Positions 46,710-57,490 of a stretch of 64,000 nt of DNA are shown here, in pieces. Source of the DNA: Saccharomyces mikatae IFO 1815 (taxonomy: Eukaryota; Ascomycota; Saccharomycetes; Saccharomycetales; Saccharomycetaceae); NCBI RefSeq assembly GCF_947241705.1, contig NC_079268.1, positions 434,001 to 498,000 of the forward strand, in the 5' to 3' direction. The notes under the pieces are model-generated. The model made no database searches and was not told the origin of the DNA. It was given only the letters and a program-made list of their open reading frames with translations. Each line of letters begins with the position of its first letter. Position 1 is the stretch's first letter. A program made the position numbers and the translations under genes.

Positions 46710-46782
46710 AGCCCTGTAGGGGGCTCGAACCCCTAACCTTATGATTAAGAGTCATACGCGCTACCGATTGCGCCAACAAGGC
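46710..46782 (-). tRNA. tK(CUU): tRNA-Lys (CUU)
   Basis: Seventy-three-base tRNA; on the minus strand it starts GCCTTGTTGG and ends ACAGGGCT. Anticodon stem TATGA/TCATA encloses loop CTCTTAA with anticodon CUU. The T-loop GGTTCGAGCC is canonical B box. It matches the yeast tRNA-Lys(CUU); no intron. Confidence 0.97.
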
Positions 46783-46871
46783 TATGAATTATTATTTTTT
46801 GTTAATCCAAAAAGTTTACTATCAATTTTTAAAGTTGAACTCATCCAAATTTAAAGTTGTTCCTCCATTTA

Positions 46872-47129
46872 TGTTGAAATAAGTGATTTCTACTATACAT
46901 CTATTCATATAAATTGTTGTAGTTGATGACGAACATTCTTCAACATGATACTAATAATGTTGAGTAAATTAATACTAACATTCTTATGGTGATACCAATT
47001 TAATTGGAGTAGGGAAATTCTAATTATAGAATTTCCTGCACTAATAAGATAAAGATCTATTAATTGTCCAGAACTTAGTATATAAGAAGATGAGTTATCA
47101 CCAAATTCTTATCATCAACACTCTGATTT
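46872..47129 (+). mobile_element. Partial Ty4-like LTR, second type
   Basis: Starts TGTTGAAATAAGTG and runs in plus orientation with a promoter-like GTATATAAGAAGATGAG stretch; it ends where the delta begins. It shares a long near-identical block with the inverted copy at 28996-29230, but only short blocks with the 371-base LTR at 28439. Upstream of tRNA-Lys, the usual Ty landing zone. Incomplete at its 3' side, with no internal Ty sequence. Confidence 0.55.
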
Positions 47130-47461
47130 TGAGAAATCGGTGAATTTTGAGATGATTGTTGGGATTCCATTGTTGATAAAGGCAATAATATTAGGTATGT
47201 AGATATACTAGAAGTTCTCCTCGAGGATATAGGAATCCAATAAATGGAACTCGTAATTCTACATAATTCTGTATATGCTTTGTCATCGTTTTATATGTTG
47301 TTATTCATTGATCCTATTACATTATCAATCCTTGCGTTTCAGCTTCCACTAGTTTAGATGACTATTTCTCATCATTTGCGTCATCTTCTAACACCCTATA
47401 TGATAATATACTAGTAACGTAAATACTAGTTAGTAAATGATAGTTGATTTATATTACAACA
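47130..47461 (-). mobile_element. Solo delta LTR (Ty1/Ty2 family), well preserved
   Basis: A 332-base reverse-oriented delta with both termini recognisable (TGAGAAAT at the left; TTACAACA, i.e. TGTTGTAA on the element strand, at the right), close to the canonical length. It is the best preserved of the deltas in the window and probably the youngest. The five bases on either side do not match, so it may have been reshuffled by recombination after insertion. It lies about 350 bases upstream of tRNA-Lys. Confidence 0.85.
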
Positions 47462-47732
47462 AATATCATCACATATAATAAAGAATTATATTTTTATAAA
47501 ACCTATACTTTATATAAAGACCGTCCTTAAACTTCACTCTAAGCAGCAGCGTCACCATTTTACAGAACCCAACTGAAGTAGAAAGATTTCAAAAAAAAGT
47601 TTGGCAAAAATTCTTTCTGCATTCAATAATTAAGGCGAAACGAAAGAACAGAAGGTGGCGTCAGCGTCCTTATTTTACTAAGCCTGTTGATCTTTATTTT
47701 CGTAAAACCTGATACATCATGAAGCCGGTTGT

Positions 47733-47756
47733 GTCACTCCAGCACAAAAGAGTGAC
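47733..47756. repeat. Inverted repeat GTCACTC/GAGTGAC
   Basis: Perfect 7-bp inverted repeat with a 10-base spacer, about 370 bases upstream of SPG4. Possibly a dimeric factor site; no known factor is assigned. Confidence 0.35.
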
Positions 47757-47830
47757 TTCTCTGCACTCTTAAAAACCCCATGCATCACGCCCCGGCTACT
47801 GGAAGGGCGGCCAACGGGCAACAGCCGCAT

Positions 47831-47835
47831 CCCCT
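47831..47835. promoter_or_regulatory. STRE core CCCCT (SPG4 promoter)
   Basis: Msn2/Msn4 core about 290 bases upstream of SPG4, a stationary-phase gene for which stress control is expected. Confidence 0.4.
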
Positions 47836-48041
47836 AACTGAGAAACATTGAATTAACGTACTGTAGTGAATTATTGCTTCTATGGCTGGGTTTTCAGATA
47901 CTTGATATGAAGTATTGGTGACAGAAATAGGGAAATAAGGAGGAGCAGGGTGGGGTAATGATATGTGATAAAGCCTTTTGCTCGGCAAAGATCACCAATG
48001 TATTACAATTAAACATATAAAAGGGAGCGTATATGCGCCGC

Positions 48042-48046
48042 CCCCT
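48042..48046. promoter_or_regulatory. STRE core CCCCT (SPG4 promoter)
   Basis: Second Msn2/Msn4 core, about 80 bases before the SPG4 ATG inside a GC-rich GCCGCCCCC patch. Confidence 0.4.
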
Positions 48047-48124
48047 AGATATCATTGTAAAGCAATCTTCTTGATGTCTCCGTTCAAACAAATCAAATAA
48101 ATCTAACCGAACGAAACATCAAAT

Positions 48125-48472
48125 ATGGGTAGTTTTTGGGATGCATTTGCAGTATACGACAAGAAAAAACACGCAGATCCAAGTGTGTATGGAGGAAACC
48201 ACAACAACACAGGAGACAGCAGGACACAGGTTATGTTTTCGAAGGAATATCGTCAACCTAAGACAAATCAGCAAGAAAAGTTGCCGAACATGAGAAGATC
48301 TTCTATGTGTTCGCAGGACAGTTCTGATGTTGAGGACGTTAAGGAGGGAAGACTACCCGCAGAGGTAGAAATACCAAAAAACGTTGATATTTCTAACATG
48401 TCTCAAGGTGAATTTTTAAGACTTTACGAAAGTCTGAGGAGGGGAGAACCTGATAATAAAGTAAACAGATAG
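48125..48472 (+). CDS. SPG4: Stationary phase gene 4 protein
   Basis: A 115-residue hydrophilic protein, orthologue of YMR107W/SPG4, which in S. cerevisiae is required for survival at high temperature in stationary phase but not in growth. The molecular function is unknown. The N-terminal MGSFWDAFAVYDKKKHADPS is the most distinctive part (Trp and Phe within a short amphipathic stretch), the middle is Asn/Gln/Ser-rich, and the C-terminal NMSQGEFLRLYESLRRGEP looks helical. No membrane segment or cysteine motif. Two STRE cores lie upstream. It resembles small stress-induced intrinsically disordered proteins. Confidence 0.9.
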   Translation: MGSFWDAFAVYDKKKHADPSVYGGNHNNTGDSRTQVMFSKEYRQPKTNQQEKLPNMRRSSMCSQDSSDVEDVKEGRLPAEVEIPKNVDISNMSQGEFLRLYESLRRGEPDNKVNR

Positions 48473-49181
48473 ATCTGCGAAATTTTGTCTTATTTCCTCT
48501 CCTCTTATCTATTTATTATGTTACGCCATTAATTTCATATAATATGACTTTCAGTTTTTCTATTAGTTTTTTTTATATGACTACATTCTTTTATATATTA
48601 CCACACATATACAAACCTAATAAAGTTTGGAAACAGAGCTTTGCCACTAATGCTATAATTACTGTCCTTCCGTTGTCTGTCATTGTGACCTTGTAGTCGT
48701 TACAGATGCACAATGACACATACCTAACAGCCGGTACCGGCTTGAATGCCGCCGTTGGCTTCGGCGCGGAAATATCAGCGCCTCACGCCCACAATGTTCG
48801 TCTTTTTTCTTTTTTTTTGAATCTTGCATCTATTCGGTAGCGATGATTCATTCTTAAAAAAAAAAGAAAATAAATTTTTTGATGAACATGTATTTCTCTT
48901 ATCTGGTTGATATATATGCTATAATTTATTCTCTTATCAAATTTTCATCTTCCTAAATCCTTCCTCCACCATCCCTAATTAAAAAATCAGATCTACTTTG
49001 CACCGCATTTTTTATTGTATTTTTTGCCTTCATTGCTTGAATAAAAGTACCGTCAGCCACAGTTTCTCAAGTCATCTGAAGTGAAAAGTACATAAAATTT
49101 CCTAATTTCAATATAGTGCATTCTACCATTTTACAAAACCTATACCCTTATAGCTCATAACATAACTGAATCACATTCCAA
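48473..49181. promoter_or_regulatory. ILV2 promoter region
   Basis: Spacer between SPG4 and ILV2. It has a perfect Leu3 site, a GC-rich patch at about 48725-48800 and then long A/T tracts (poly-T near 48800-48820) that would exclude nucleosomes. No gene. Confidence 0.5.
48731..48740. promoter_or_regulatory. Leu3 binding site CCGGTACCGG
   Basis: Perfect palindromic CCGGNNCCGG, the Leu3 recognition sequence, 442 bases upstream of the ILV2 start. Leu3 activates branched-chain amino-acid genes when alpha-isopropylmalate accumulates; ILV2 is a known target. Confidence 0.75.
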
Positions 49182-51245
49182 ATGATCAGACAATCTACTT
49201 TAAAAAACTTCGCTATTAAGCGTTGCTTCCAACAGATCGCATATCGCAACACACCAGCCATGAGATCCGTAGCTCTCGCGCAACGCTTTTATAGTTCTTC
49301 CTCGCGTTATTATAGTGCATCCCCACTACCAGCCTCCAATAGACCAGAGCCTGCCCCAAGTTTCAATGTCGATCCGTTGGAACAGGCAGCAGAACCTTCG
49401 AAATTGGCTAAAAGACTGCGCACTGAACCTGATATGGATACCTCATTTGTGGGTTTAACTGGTGGTCAGATATTCAACGAAATGATGTCCAGACAAAATG
49501 TTGACACCGTATTCGGTTATCCAGGTGGTGCAATCTTACCTGTTTATGATGCCATCCATAATAGTGATAAGTTCAATTTTGTTCTTCCAAAACACGAACA
49601 AGGTGCCGGCCATATGGCCGAAGGCTATGCTAGAGCTTCTGGTAAACCAGGGGTTGTATTAGTTACTTCTGGTCCTGGTGCGACCAACGTTGTTACGCCA
49701 ATGGCAGATGCCTTTGCTGATGGTATTCCAATGGTTGTTTTCACGGGACAAGTCCCAACTACTGCCATCGGTACCGATGCCTTTCAAGAAGCTGACGTCG
49801 TCGGTATTTCCAGGTCCTGTACCAAATGGAATGTTATGGTAAAGTCTGTAGAAGAACTGCCATTGCGTATTAATGAAGCCTTTGAAATTGCCACAAGTGG
49901 TAGACCAGGCCCAGTTTTGGTTGATCTGCCAAAGGATGTTACTGCAGCTATCTTAAGAAACCCAATTCCCACCAAAACCACTCTCCCATCAAACGCGCTA
50001 AACCAATTAACCAGTCACACACAGGATGAATTTGTCATGCAAAGTATTAACAAGGCGGCTGATTTGATCAATCTAGCAAAGAAACCTGTCTTATACGTTG
50101 GTGCAGGTATTCTAAATCATATTGACGGTCCAAGATTACTAAAAGAATTAAGTGGACGTGCCCAAATACCTGTCACCACTACTTTACAAGGATTGGGTTC
50201 TTTCGATCAAGAAGATCCAAAGTCTTTAGATATGCTTGGTATGCATGGTTGCGCCACTGCTAACTTGGCAATACAAAATGCCGATTTGATAATTGCAGTA
50301 GGTGCTAGATTCGACGATCGTGTCACAGGTAATATCTCGAAATTCGCGCCAGAAGCTCGTCGTGCTGCTGCGGAAGGCAGAGGTGGTATCATTCATTTTG
50401 AAGTTAGCCCAAAAAACATAAATAAAGTCGTTCAAACTCAAATAGCGGTGGAGGGTGATGCTACTACCAACATAGAAAAAATGATGTCCAAGATTTTCCC
50501 CGTGAAGGAGAGATCAGAATGGTTTGATCAAATAAATAAATGGAAGAAGAAATATCCATACGCTTTTATGAAGGAGACTCCAGGATCCAAAATTAAACCA
50601 CAGACAGTCATAAAAAAACTATCTAAGATCGCTAACGACACAGGAAGACATGTAATTGTCACAACGGGTGTGGGGCAACATCAAATGTGGGCTGCTCAAC
50701 ACTGGACGTGGAAAAACCCCCGTACATTTATTACTTCGGGTGGTTTAGGTACTATGGGTTACGGTCTCCCAGCCGCCATTGGTGCTCAAGTTGCTAAACC
50801 AGAGTCTTTGGTTATTGATATTGATGGTGATGCATCTTTTAACATGACTCTAACGGAATTGAGTTCTGCTGTTCAAGCCGGTACACCGGTTAAGATTTTG
50901 GTTTTGAACAATGAGGAGCAAGGTATGGTCACTCAATGGCAATCATTATTCTACGAACATCGTTATTCGCACACACACCAGTTGAATCCTGACTTCGTGA
51001 AATTAGCAGACGCTATGGGCCTAAAAGGTTTAAGAGTCAAGAAGCAAGAAGAATTGGATGCTAAGTTGAAAGAGTTTGTTTCCACCAAAGGCCCAGTTCT
51101 GCTTGAAGTGGAGGTTGATAAAAAAATTCCTGTTTTGCCAATGGTTGCAGGTGGTAGCGGTCTAGATGAATTTATAAATTTCGACCCTGAAGTTGAAAAG
51201 CAACAAATCGAATTACGTCATAAGCGTACCGGCGGTAAGTATTAA
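49182..51245 (+). CDS. ILV2: Acetolactate synthase catalytic subunit
   Basis: Orthologue of YMR108W/ILV2 (SMR1), 687 residues as in S. cerevisiae. The thiamine-diphosphate enzyme of the mitochondrial matrix makes acetolactate or acetohydroxybutyrate, first common step to valine, leucine and isoleucine, and is the target of sulfonylurea herbicides. A Ser/Arg-rich presequence of about 55 residues is followed by the three TPP-enzyme domains. Visible signatures: the catalytic glutamate in LPKHEQGAGHMAEGYARA, the FAD/central domain, and the ThDP-Mg motif IDGDASFNMTLTELSS. Activity is normally regulated by Ilv6 with valine. The Leu3 site upstream fits pathway control. Confidence 0.97.
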   Translation: MIRQSTLKNFAIKRCFQQIAYRNTPAMRSVALAQRFYSSSSRYYSASPLPASNRPEPAPSFNVDPLEQAAEPSKLAKRLRTEPDMDTSFVGLTGGQIFNEMMSRQNVDTVFGYPGGAILPVYDAIHNSDKFNFVLPKHEQGAGHMAEGYARASGKPGVVLVTSGPGATNVVTPMADAFADGIPMVVFTGQVPTTAIGTDAFQEADVVGISRSCTKWNVMVKSVEELPLRINEAFEIATSGRPGPVLVDLPKDVTAAILRNPIPTKTTLPSNALNQLTSHTQDEFVMQSINKAADLINLAKKPVLYVGAGILNHIDGPRLLKELSGRAQIPVTTTLQGLGSFDQEDPKSLDMLGMHGCATANLAIQNADLIIAVGARFDDRVTGNISKFAPEARRAAAEGRGGIIHFEVSPKNINKVVQTQIAVEGDATTNIEKMMSKIFPVKERSEWFDQINKWKKKYPYAFMKETPGSKIKPQTVIKKLSKIANDTGRHVIVTTGVGQHQMWAAQHWTWKNPRTFITSGGLGTMGYGLPAAIGAQVAKPESLVIDIDGDASFNMTLTELSSAVQAGTPVKILVLNNEEQGMVTQWQSLFYEHRYSHTHQLNPDFVKLADAMGLKGLRVKKQEELDAKLKEFVSTKGPVLLEVEVDKKIPVLPMVAGGSGLDEFINFDPEVEKQQIELRHKRTGGKY

Positions 51246-51674
51246 ATTCCAAAGTTTATTCTCAATTGGGGCCCAGACTTTATTATTGTTCAACGGTGCT
51301 TATATAATACATTCTATCATTTCGGTAGTCATGTATCTTTTTAGTATATACATATATATATATATTTTTTTAACAAAAACTAATGACAGCTAAAATCAAG
51401 TCATTGATAAATGAATAGTTGAATTTGAGAGTTTTTCAGTAGACAAATTAGGGAGATTTATGTACACTTCGCTTACCATTATAATATACTCAAACGATCG
51501 TCAGACATGATTTTTATTCTTGATTAGTGAATCGTCAAAAATACTTCCGAAAAGGGGCCGCCAAAATATTACAAGCGTGAAAAAATATTGATTAGCCTCA
51601 GTAGAAAATACTTAGAATAGAGTATTAAGTGTAAGAACTGCCAACAATAGAGAAGAATAGTTGGCTTATAGACG
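51246..51674. other. ILV2 to MYO5 spacer
   Basis: AT-rich, with a TATATATATA run at about 51349-51364 belonging to the ILV2 3' end and the MYO5 promoter beyond. No gene. Confidence 0.4.
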
Positions 51675-54600
51675 ATGGCTATCTTAAAGAGAGGAGCTAG
51701 GAAGAAGGCACATCAGGAGCCTGCCAAACGCTCTGCGAATATTAAGAAAGCCACTTTTGATTCCTCGAAGAAGAAAGAAGTTGGTGTCTCTGATCTGACA
51801 CTTCTTTCTAAAATCTCAGATGAAGCTATAAATGAAAACTTGAAGAAGAGGTTTATGAATGCTACAATCTACACTTATATTGGTCATGTTTTGATTAGTG
51901 TCAATCCATTCAGAGACCTTGGAATATACACAGATGCCGTAATGAATGAATACAAAGGTAAAAATAGACTGGAAGTACCACCACATGTATTTGCAATTGC
52001 AGAATCTATGTATTATAATATGAAATCTTACAATGAGAATCAGTGTGTTATTATTTCAGGCGAATCAGGAGCTGGGAAAACTGAAGCTGCCAAGAGAATT
52101 ATGCAATATATTGCGGCCGCTTCTAGCACTCACACAGAGTCAATTGGGAAGATTAAAGATATGGTTTTAGCTACTAACCCTTTACTGGAATCTTTTGGTT
52201 GTGCGAAAACTCTGAGAAACAATAATTCCTCCAGACATGGTAAATATCTAGAAATTAAGTTTAATAATCAGTTTGAGCCATGTGCAGGTAATATTACGAA
52301 CTACCTATTGGAAAAACAAAGAGTCGTGAGCCAGATTAAAAATGAAAGAAACTTTCATATATTTTATCAGTTTACAAAAGGTGCTTCCGACGCTTATAGG
52401 CAAACCTTTGGGGTTCAAAAACCAGAGCAATATGTGTACACGGCGGCTGCAGGATGTATATCAGCTGACACTATTGATGACTTACAAGATTATCAAGAAA
52501 CTTTAAAGGCTATGAGAGTTATTGGGCTTGGTCAAGAGGAACAAGACCAGATATTCAGAATGCTAGCGGCAATCCTTTGGATTGGTAATGTATCATTTAT
52601 TGAGAATGAAGAGGGAAATGCACAGGTTAGAGATACCTCTGTAACCGATTTTGTTGCTTACTTATTACAAATAGACAGCCAATTATTAATTAAGTCACTA
52701 GTAGAAAGAATAATGGAAACCAATCATGGTATGAAAAGGGGGTCAGTTTATCACGTTCCTTTAAATGTTGTTCAAGCAGATGCAGTCAGAGATGCTTTAG
52801 CAAAAGCTATTTATAATAACCTATTTGACTGGATTGTGGGTAGAGTTAACAAATCTTTACAGGCTTTCCCAGGCGCTGAAAAATCCATTGGTATCCTTGA
52901 TATTTATGGCTTTGAGATTTTTGAGCATAATTCGTTTGAGCAGATTTGTATCAATTACGTTAATGAAAAGTTACAACAAATCTTCATTCAATTGACATTG
53001 AAATCTGAACAAGAAACTTACGAAAGGGAAAAAATTCAATGGACACCAATTAAGTATTTTGATAACAAAGTTGTGTGTGATTTGATTGAGGCAAGAAGAC
53101 CACCTGGTATATTTGCTGCAATGAATGATTCTGTTGCGACCGCCCATGCCGATTCAAATGCGGCGGATCAGGCTTTTGCTCAACGTTTGAATTTGTTTAC
53201 AACAAATCCACATTTTGATTTAAGATCCAACAAGTTTGTGATCAAGCATTATGCCGGTGATGTCACATATGACATCGACGGAATTACGGATAAAAACAAA
53301 GACCAGTTACAAAAGGACCTGGTTGAGTTGATTGGTACTACCACTAACGCTTTCTTAGCCACAATTTTCCCTGATACCGTAGATAGGGATTCAAAAAGGA
53401 GACCTCCTACGGCAGGTGATAAAATTATAAAAAGTGCAAATGACCTGGTGGAAACTTTATCAAAAGCACAGCCTTCATATATTAGAACAATCAAACCAAA
53501 TGAAACCAAATCACCTAATGATTACGACGATCGCCAAGTCTTGCACCAAATTAAGTACCTAGGTTTGCAGGAAAATGTGCGTATAAGAAGAGCAGGATTT
53601 GCCTACAGACAAGTGTTTGAAAAATTCGTGGAAAGATTCTATCTACTATCTCCCCACTGTTCTTACGCTGGCGATTATACATGGCAAGGTGAAACCTTGG
53701 ATGCAGTTAAATACATTCTACAAGATTCCTCTATTCCACAGCAGGAGTATCAATTAGGTGTCACTAGTGTCTTTATCAAAACACCTGAAACACTGTTCGC
53801 TTTAGAGCATATGAGAGACAGATATTGGCATAATATGGCAGCCAGAATCCAGCGTGCTTGGAGAAGGTTTCTGCAAAGAAGAATTGATGCAGCTACTAAG
53901 ATTCAGCGTACTATTAGAGAAAGGAAAGAAGGTAACAAATACGAGAAGCTCCGGGATTATGGTACAAAGGTTTTGGCTGGGAGAAAAGAAAGAAGGTCCA
54001 TGTCTTTATTAGGTTATAGAGCTTTCATGGGTGATTACCTATCATGCAATGAATCTAAATCTAAGGGCGCCTATATCAAAAGGCAAGTTGGTATTAAAGA
54101 AAAGGTCATCTTTTCTATACATGGTGAAGCTTTGCATACAAAATTTGGCCGTTCTGCACAAAGATTGAAAAAGACTTTTTTATTAACTTCGACTACATTT
54201 TACATTGTTGGTCAGACTTTGATTCAAAATGCAATGACTTATACACAAGATTATAAAATTGATGTGCGGAACATCCAAGCGGTTAGCTTAACCAACCTAC
54301 AGGATGGGTGGCTTGCCATTAATTTGACTAATTCAAGTCAGCCTGACCCATTAATTAACACATATTTTAAAACGGAACTAATAACGCATCTAAAAAAGCT
54401 TAGCGATGGACTTCAAATTAAAATAGGTTCAACAATAGAATACCAAAAGAAACCGGGAAAGTTGCATTCAGTGAAAAGTCAAGTCAATGAATCTGCCCCA
54501 AAGTATGGCGATATATATAAATCCAGCACAATATCAGTACGCCGCGGTAATCCACCTAATTCACAAGTGCATAAGAAACCGAGAAATAAGAGTTCAATTT

Positions 54601-55301
54601 CTTCAAGTTATCGTGCCAGTCCCTCACAGACAACGAAGATACCAGTTTCGAATACTCCCTTCCAACGCGTACCTGTTGCTCCGGCGTCTAGAAATTCTAA
54701 AAAGCCTGCCCCTCCACCGCCAGGAGTGCAAAAGAAAGTCACTACGAAAAGTCGTGTTCCTACTTCTATCCCTACCTCCTCAAAAGGAAATGCCCGTCCT
54801 TCCCCAACTGCAGCCACAGCACAGGTCAATAGACAGGATAATATTCCGCCACCTCCTCCACCACCGCCACCAGCTTCGAAACCAAAAGAGCCCATGTTTG
54901 AGGCAGCTTACGATTTCCCTGGTTCAGGATCACCATCTGAGCTGCCTTTGAAAAGAGGTGACGTTGTTTATATCACAAGGGAAGAACCAAGTGGTTGGTC
55001 CCTTGGAAAACTTCTGGATGGTTCTAAAGAAGGTTGGGTACCAACAGCTTATATGAAACCACACTCTGGTAATTACAGTACTCCCACGCCTGCTCCTCCT
55101 CCTCAGAAGAGAACTGCTTCTCAACCTGTTCAAAATCCTATGCAGCAAATTAATACAGAATCTGTTGATGTTCTTTCATCTGCAAACCAAGCAAGTTTGG
55201 GTGATGGTTTGGCAAACGCTCTAGCTGCAAGAGCTAATAAAATGAGACTAGAAAGCGATGATGAGGAGGCTAATGAAGATGAAGAGGATGATGATTGGTA
55301 G
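51675..55301 (+). CDS. MYO5: Class I myosin Myo5
   Basis: Orthologue of YMR109W/MYO5, 1208 residues (1219 in S. cerevisiae), one of two type I myosins (with Myo3) that drive actin assembly at endocytic sites. Order: motor domain with P-loop [10 protein letters not shown] near residue 130, switch II DIYGFE, TEDS-site Ser357 (MKRGSVYH) phosphorylated by PAK kinases; two IQ motifs about 715-760 (binding Cmd1); basic TH1 lipid-binding domain; Pro-rich TH2; SH3 domain ([21 protein letters not shown]); and an acidic Arp2/3-binding tail ending DEEDDDW. All modules are complete. The shorter length comes mostly from the proline-rich tail. Confidence 0.97.
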   Translation: MAILKRGARKKAHQEPAKRSANIKKATFDSSKKKEVGVSDLTLLSKISDEAINENLKKRFMNATIYTYIGHVLISVNPFRDLGIYTDAVMNEYKGKNRLEVPPHVFAIAESMYYNMKSYNENQCVIISGESGAGKTEAAKRIMQYIAAASSTHTESIGKIKDMVLATNPLLESFGCAKTLRNNNSSRHGKYLEIKFNNQFEPCAGNITNYLLEKQRVVSQIKNERNFHIFYQFTKGASDAYRQTFGVQKPEQYVYTAAAGCISADTIDDLQDYQETLKAMRVIGLGQEEQDQIFRMLAAILWIGNVSFIENEEGNAQVRDTSVTDFVAYLLQIDSQLLIKSLVERIMETNHGMKRGSVYHVPLNVVQADAVRDALAKAIYNNLFDWIVGRVNKSLQAFPGAEKSIGILDIYGFEIFEHNSFEQICINYVNEKLQQIFIQLTLKSEQETYEREKIQWTPIKYFDNKVVCDLIEARRPPGIFAAMNDSVATAHADSNAADQAFAQRLNLFTTNPHFDLRSNKFVIKHYAGDVTYDIDGITDKNKDQLQKDLVELIGTTTNAFLATIFPDTVDRDSKRRPPTAGDKIIKSANDLVETLSKAQPSYIRTIKPNETKSPNDYDDRQVLHQIKYLGLQENVRIRRAGFAYRQVFEKFVERFYLLSPHCSYAGDYTWQGETLDAVKYILQDSSIPQQEYQLGVTSVFIKTPETLFALEHMRDRYWHNMAARIQRAWRRFLQRRIDAATKIQRTIRERKEGNKYEKLRDYGTKVLAGRKERRSMSLLGYRAFMGDYLSCNESKSKGAYIKRQVGIKEKVIFSIHGEALHTKFGRSAQRLKKTFLLTSTTFYIVGQTLIQNAMTYTQDYKIDVRNIQAVSLTNLQDGWLAINLTNSSQPDPLINTYFKTELITHLKKLSDGLQIKIGSTIEYQKKPGKLHSVKSQVNESAPKYGDIYKSSTISVRRGNPPNSQVHKKPRNKSSISSSYRASPSQTTKIPVSNTPFQRVPVAPASRNSKKPAPPPPGVQKKVTTKSRVPTSIPTSSKGNARPSPTAATAQVNRQDNIPPPPPPPPPASKPKEPMFEAAYDFPGSGSPSELPLKRGDVVYITREEPSGWSLGKLLDGSKEGWVPTAYMKPHSGNYSTPTPAPPPQKRTASQPVQNPMQQINTESVDVLSSANQASLGDGLANALAARANKMRLESDDEEANEDEEDDDW

Positions 55302-55439
55302 TCAAGTATATAGTACGTAAAAGTTAACAACTTAATTTTTTACTAATGAAAATAAAGAAATATTATCAAAATGAGGATCCTTAAGGAAAAAAAGCGGTAC
55401 AACGTACCCAAATAAGGGCTCAACCTCCCATAAAAACAT

Positions 55440-57035
55440 TTAATAAAAATGGGCACAAATGGCACCCACTAAAACAATCATTACAGATACTGAAAAATAT
55501 TGGGGAAATCCCCATTTGTCATTGCCATTTCTGTCAAACCAAGGCTTTCTCTCCATGGCAAAACGGACGAGTTTTTCCTTCTGTGAATTAATTGGGGGAT
55601 ATCTCATAAATAGGGTAAAATCATTCCAGTATGGCTGTTTAAAAATCGTTCTTTCGTGACTAAAGGTATTGAATCCATGAAATCCACCATAAGTGCCATA
55701 ACCTGAATTACCTATCCCTCCAAAGGGGGCATCGGTAATACCTACATGAACCACGGTATCACCAACAATACAACCACCAGATCTTAAGCGCGTCAAAATA
55801 TGTTCTATTTCAGTTGTGCTATCAGAGAAAATGTACTGTACTAATGGAGTATCGTGTTCTTGTATTATCTTGTTGATGGTCTCATCGAGATCATTGTACT
55901 CGATAATTGGTAATATAGGTGCAAAATTCTCTTGTTTCATCAAAGAATCATTCCAATCAATGTTATAAACTACAGTAGGTGGTATAATGCATAATTCACT
56001 AGCATTGGGGCCAATCGAAGTATTTAGAGGTAATATTTTGCAGCCGTTAGTTGAATTTAAACTCTCCGTAGCATTTTTGTAAGCACGCTCCTGAATCATC
56101 CGAGTGAAGTCTGTAGTTTCATTGAAATTTGGATAAAATTCATTTAATACTTCTTTACACTCCTCAATAACTTTTGAATGCACAGATGTATGCACCAACA
56201 AATAGTCTGGGGACACGCAAATTTGTCCAGAATTTCCAAAAGCTCCAAAGAAAATCCTTTTCAAAGCAGTCTTTATGTTGCTGGTCTTAAAATTTTCTGT
56301 TATAAAGGTAGGCGATTTACCACCTAATTCAAGTACACAAGGTGTTAGACTTTTTGCTGCCTTTTCAGCAACTACTGAACCAACACGTGGAGAACCAGTA
56401 TAGAATATAAGGTCGAATTTTCCGCAATCTAACAATTTTGTAGTCTCATCTATAGCACCCTGTACCACTTGAACCAAACCATTGGGAAACCCCGCAGTGG
56501 TTAATAGTTTTTCCATGATGGTGGCAGTGTGAGGTGTTAATTCACTCGGTTTTAAAACAACAGTATTACCTGCAGCAAGAGCAGCAGCTAATGGACCCAA
56601 TGCTAAAAGTACAGGAAAGTTGAAAGGAGAGATGATCAAGATACTGCCCCTTGATATTTTTTCCACGACAGTTTTACCAAACATAAATGGAGGGGAGGAA
56701 TCTGACACTTTCTGGGGTTTCATCATTTTTGGTAAAATCTCAATTAAGTGGAGTATATCATTCATAAGTTTCGTTGTTTCGCTCAGGACCGATTCAAGCT
56801 TTGTCCGATGGAAATCTTGATACATTGCATCAATTAATTCCTCTTCATGGTCTTTCACGGCATAATAAAGTCTTTTCAACTGCAGCTTCCTGAACTCTAA
56901 ATCTTTTTTCCTTGGGTTACTTTCATGAGATAATTTTAGTTGTTTCTCAAAGAAGAAAGTTTTAGAAATCTGGACTTTTTCATCTATTTCAGATAGTGAT
57001 GTGTAATGTAGATTCATAGTACTGATTTTTGACAT
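55440..57035 (-). CDS. HFD1: Fatty aldehyde / hexadecenal dehydrogenase Hfd1
   Basis: Orthologue of YMR110C/HFD1, 531 residues (532 in S. cerevisiae), related to human ALDH3A2. It oxidises hexadecenal from sphingosine-1-phosphate breakdown and 4-hydroxybenzaldehyde for ubiquinone synthesis. Catalytic Cys273 in GNSGQICVSP and the glutamate of LELGGKSP are present, with the NAD-binding YTGSPRVGS loop. A hydrophobic C-terminal segment (about 512-531) is the tail anchor to the outer mitochondrial, ER and lipid-droplet membranes. N-terminal ~20 residues differ from S. cerevisiae. Promoter shows an STRE and a TATA-like stretch. Confidence 0.95.
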   Translation of the reverse strand: MSKISTMNLHYTSLSEIDEKVQISKTFFFEKQLKLSHESNPRKKDLEFRKLQLKRLYYAVKDHEEELIDAMYQDFHRTKLESVLSETTKLMNDILHLIEILPKMMKPQKVSDSSPPFMFGKTVVEKISRGSILIISPFNFPVLLALGPLAAALAAGNTVVLKPSELTPHTATIMEKLLTTAGFPNGLVQVVQGAIDETTKLLDCGKFDLIFYTGSPRVGSVVAEKAAKSLTPCVLELGGKSPTFITENFKTSNIKTALKRIFFGAFGNSGQICVSPDYLLVHTSVHSKVIEECKEVLNEFYPNFNETTDFTRMIQERAYKNATESLNSTNGCKILPLNTSIGPNASELCIIPPTVVYNIDWNDSLMKQENFAPILPIIEYNDLDETINKIIQEHDTPLVQYIFSDSTTEIEHILTRLRSGGCIVGDTVVHVGITDAPFGGIGNSGYGTYGGFHGFNTFSHERTIFKQPYWNDFTLFMRYPPINSQKEKLVRFAMERKPWFDRNGNDKWGFPQYFSVSVMIVLVGAICAHFY

Positions 57036-57490
57036 TTTAGTGGTTTATTGTTGTGCTTATAGTTCTATAAATATTCCTTTCACATAGGAAGTGTATATAA
57101 TAAGTATTGCTTTGAAATGAAAAGTATGAGTTTCGTCCTCTAAATCCGAAGAGTACCCCTATCTATATAAAACGAAGCAAAAGAAAAAAGAAAAAGAAAA
57201 AGATGTGTAATTATTGATTCAATTATACCAAATAAGACAAAAAGCCAGATTTGCCCGCCAATTCTTGTATGGACTCTTGATGTGAACTTCATTGTAAAGT
57301 AAAAAGCTGGCGTCAATAAGCGGAGTTCAGTTTACCGTGAATTGTCTATTCAGCTTATATACCTTTTCGGCATGGAAGCAATGTCAAAGGTTATATGAAT
57401 ATTCTATAAAAAATGCATATGAACAATAATACCTTACACCATAGACTACTTGAGATTCCTATGCTTTATGATTTCGTTGGTTTATTCTTG
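57036..57490. promoter_or_regulatory. HFD1 promoter / EUC1 3' region
   Basis: Both neighbours are minus-strand. An AGGGG STRE core (minus strand; 57157-57161) sits beside a TTTTATATAG TATA-like stretch, about 120 bases upstream of HFD1. A purine tract of A and G repeats lies at about 57178-57202. No gene. Confidence 0.4.

Larger units (their letters stand above)
46783..48124. other. tRNA-Lys upstream LTR cluster and SPG4 promoter
   Basis: Starts with AT-rich tRNA flank, then a Ty4-like LTR fragment (46872-47129) and a delta (47130-47461). The rest (47462-48124) is the SPG4 promoter, with stress elements and a short inverted repeat, all listed separately. Small ORFs on the minus strand near 47785-48091 look like chance. 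Confidence 0.5.

Noticed and set aside
54608-54895. 95-codon Gly-rich minus-strand ORF within MYO5
   Set aside because: The antisense shadow of the proline-rich TH2 region; Pro codons give Gly on the other strand.
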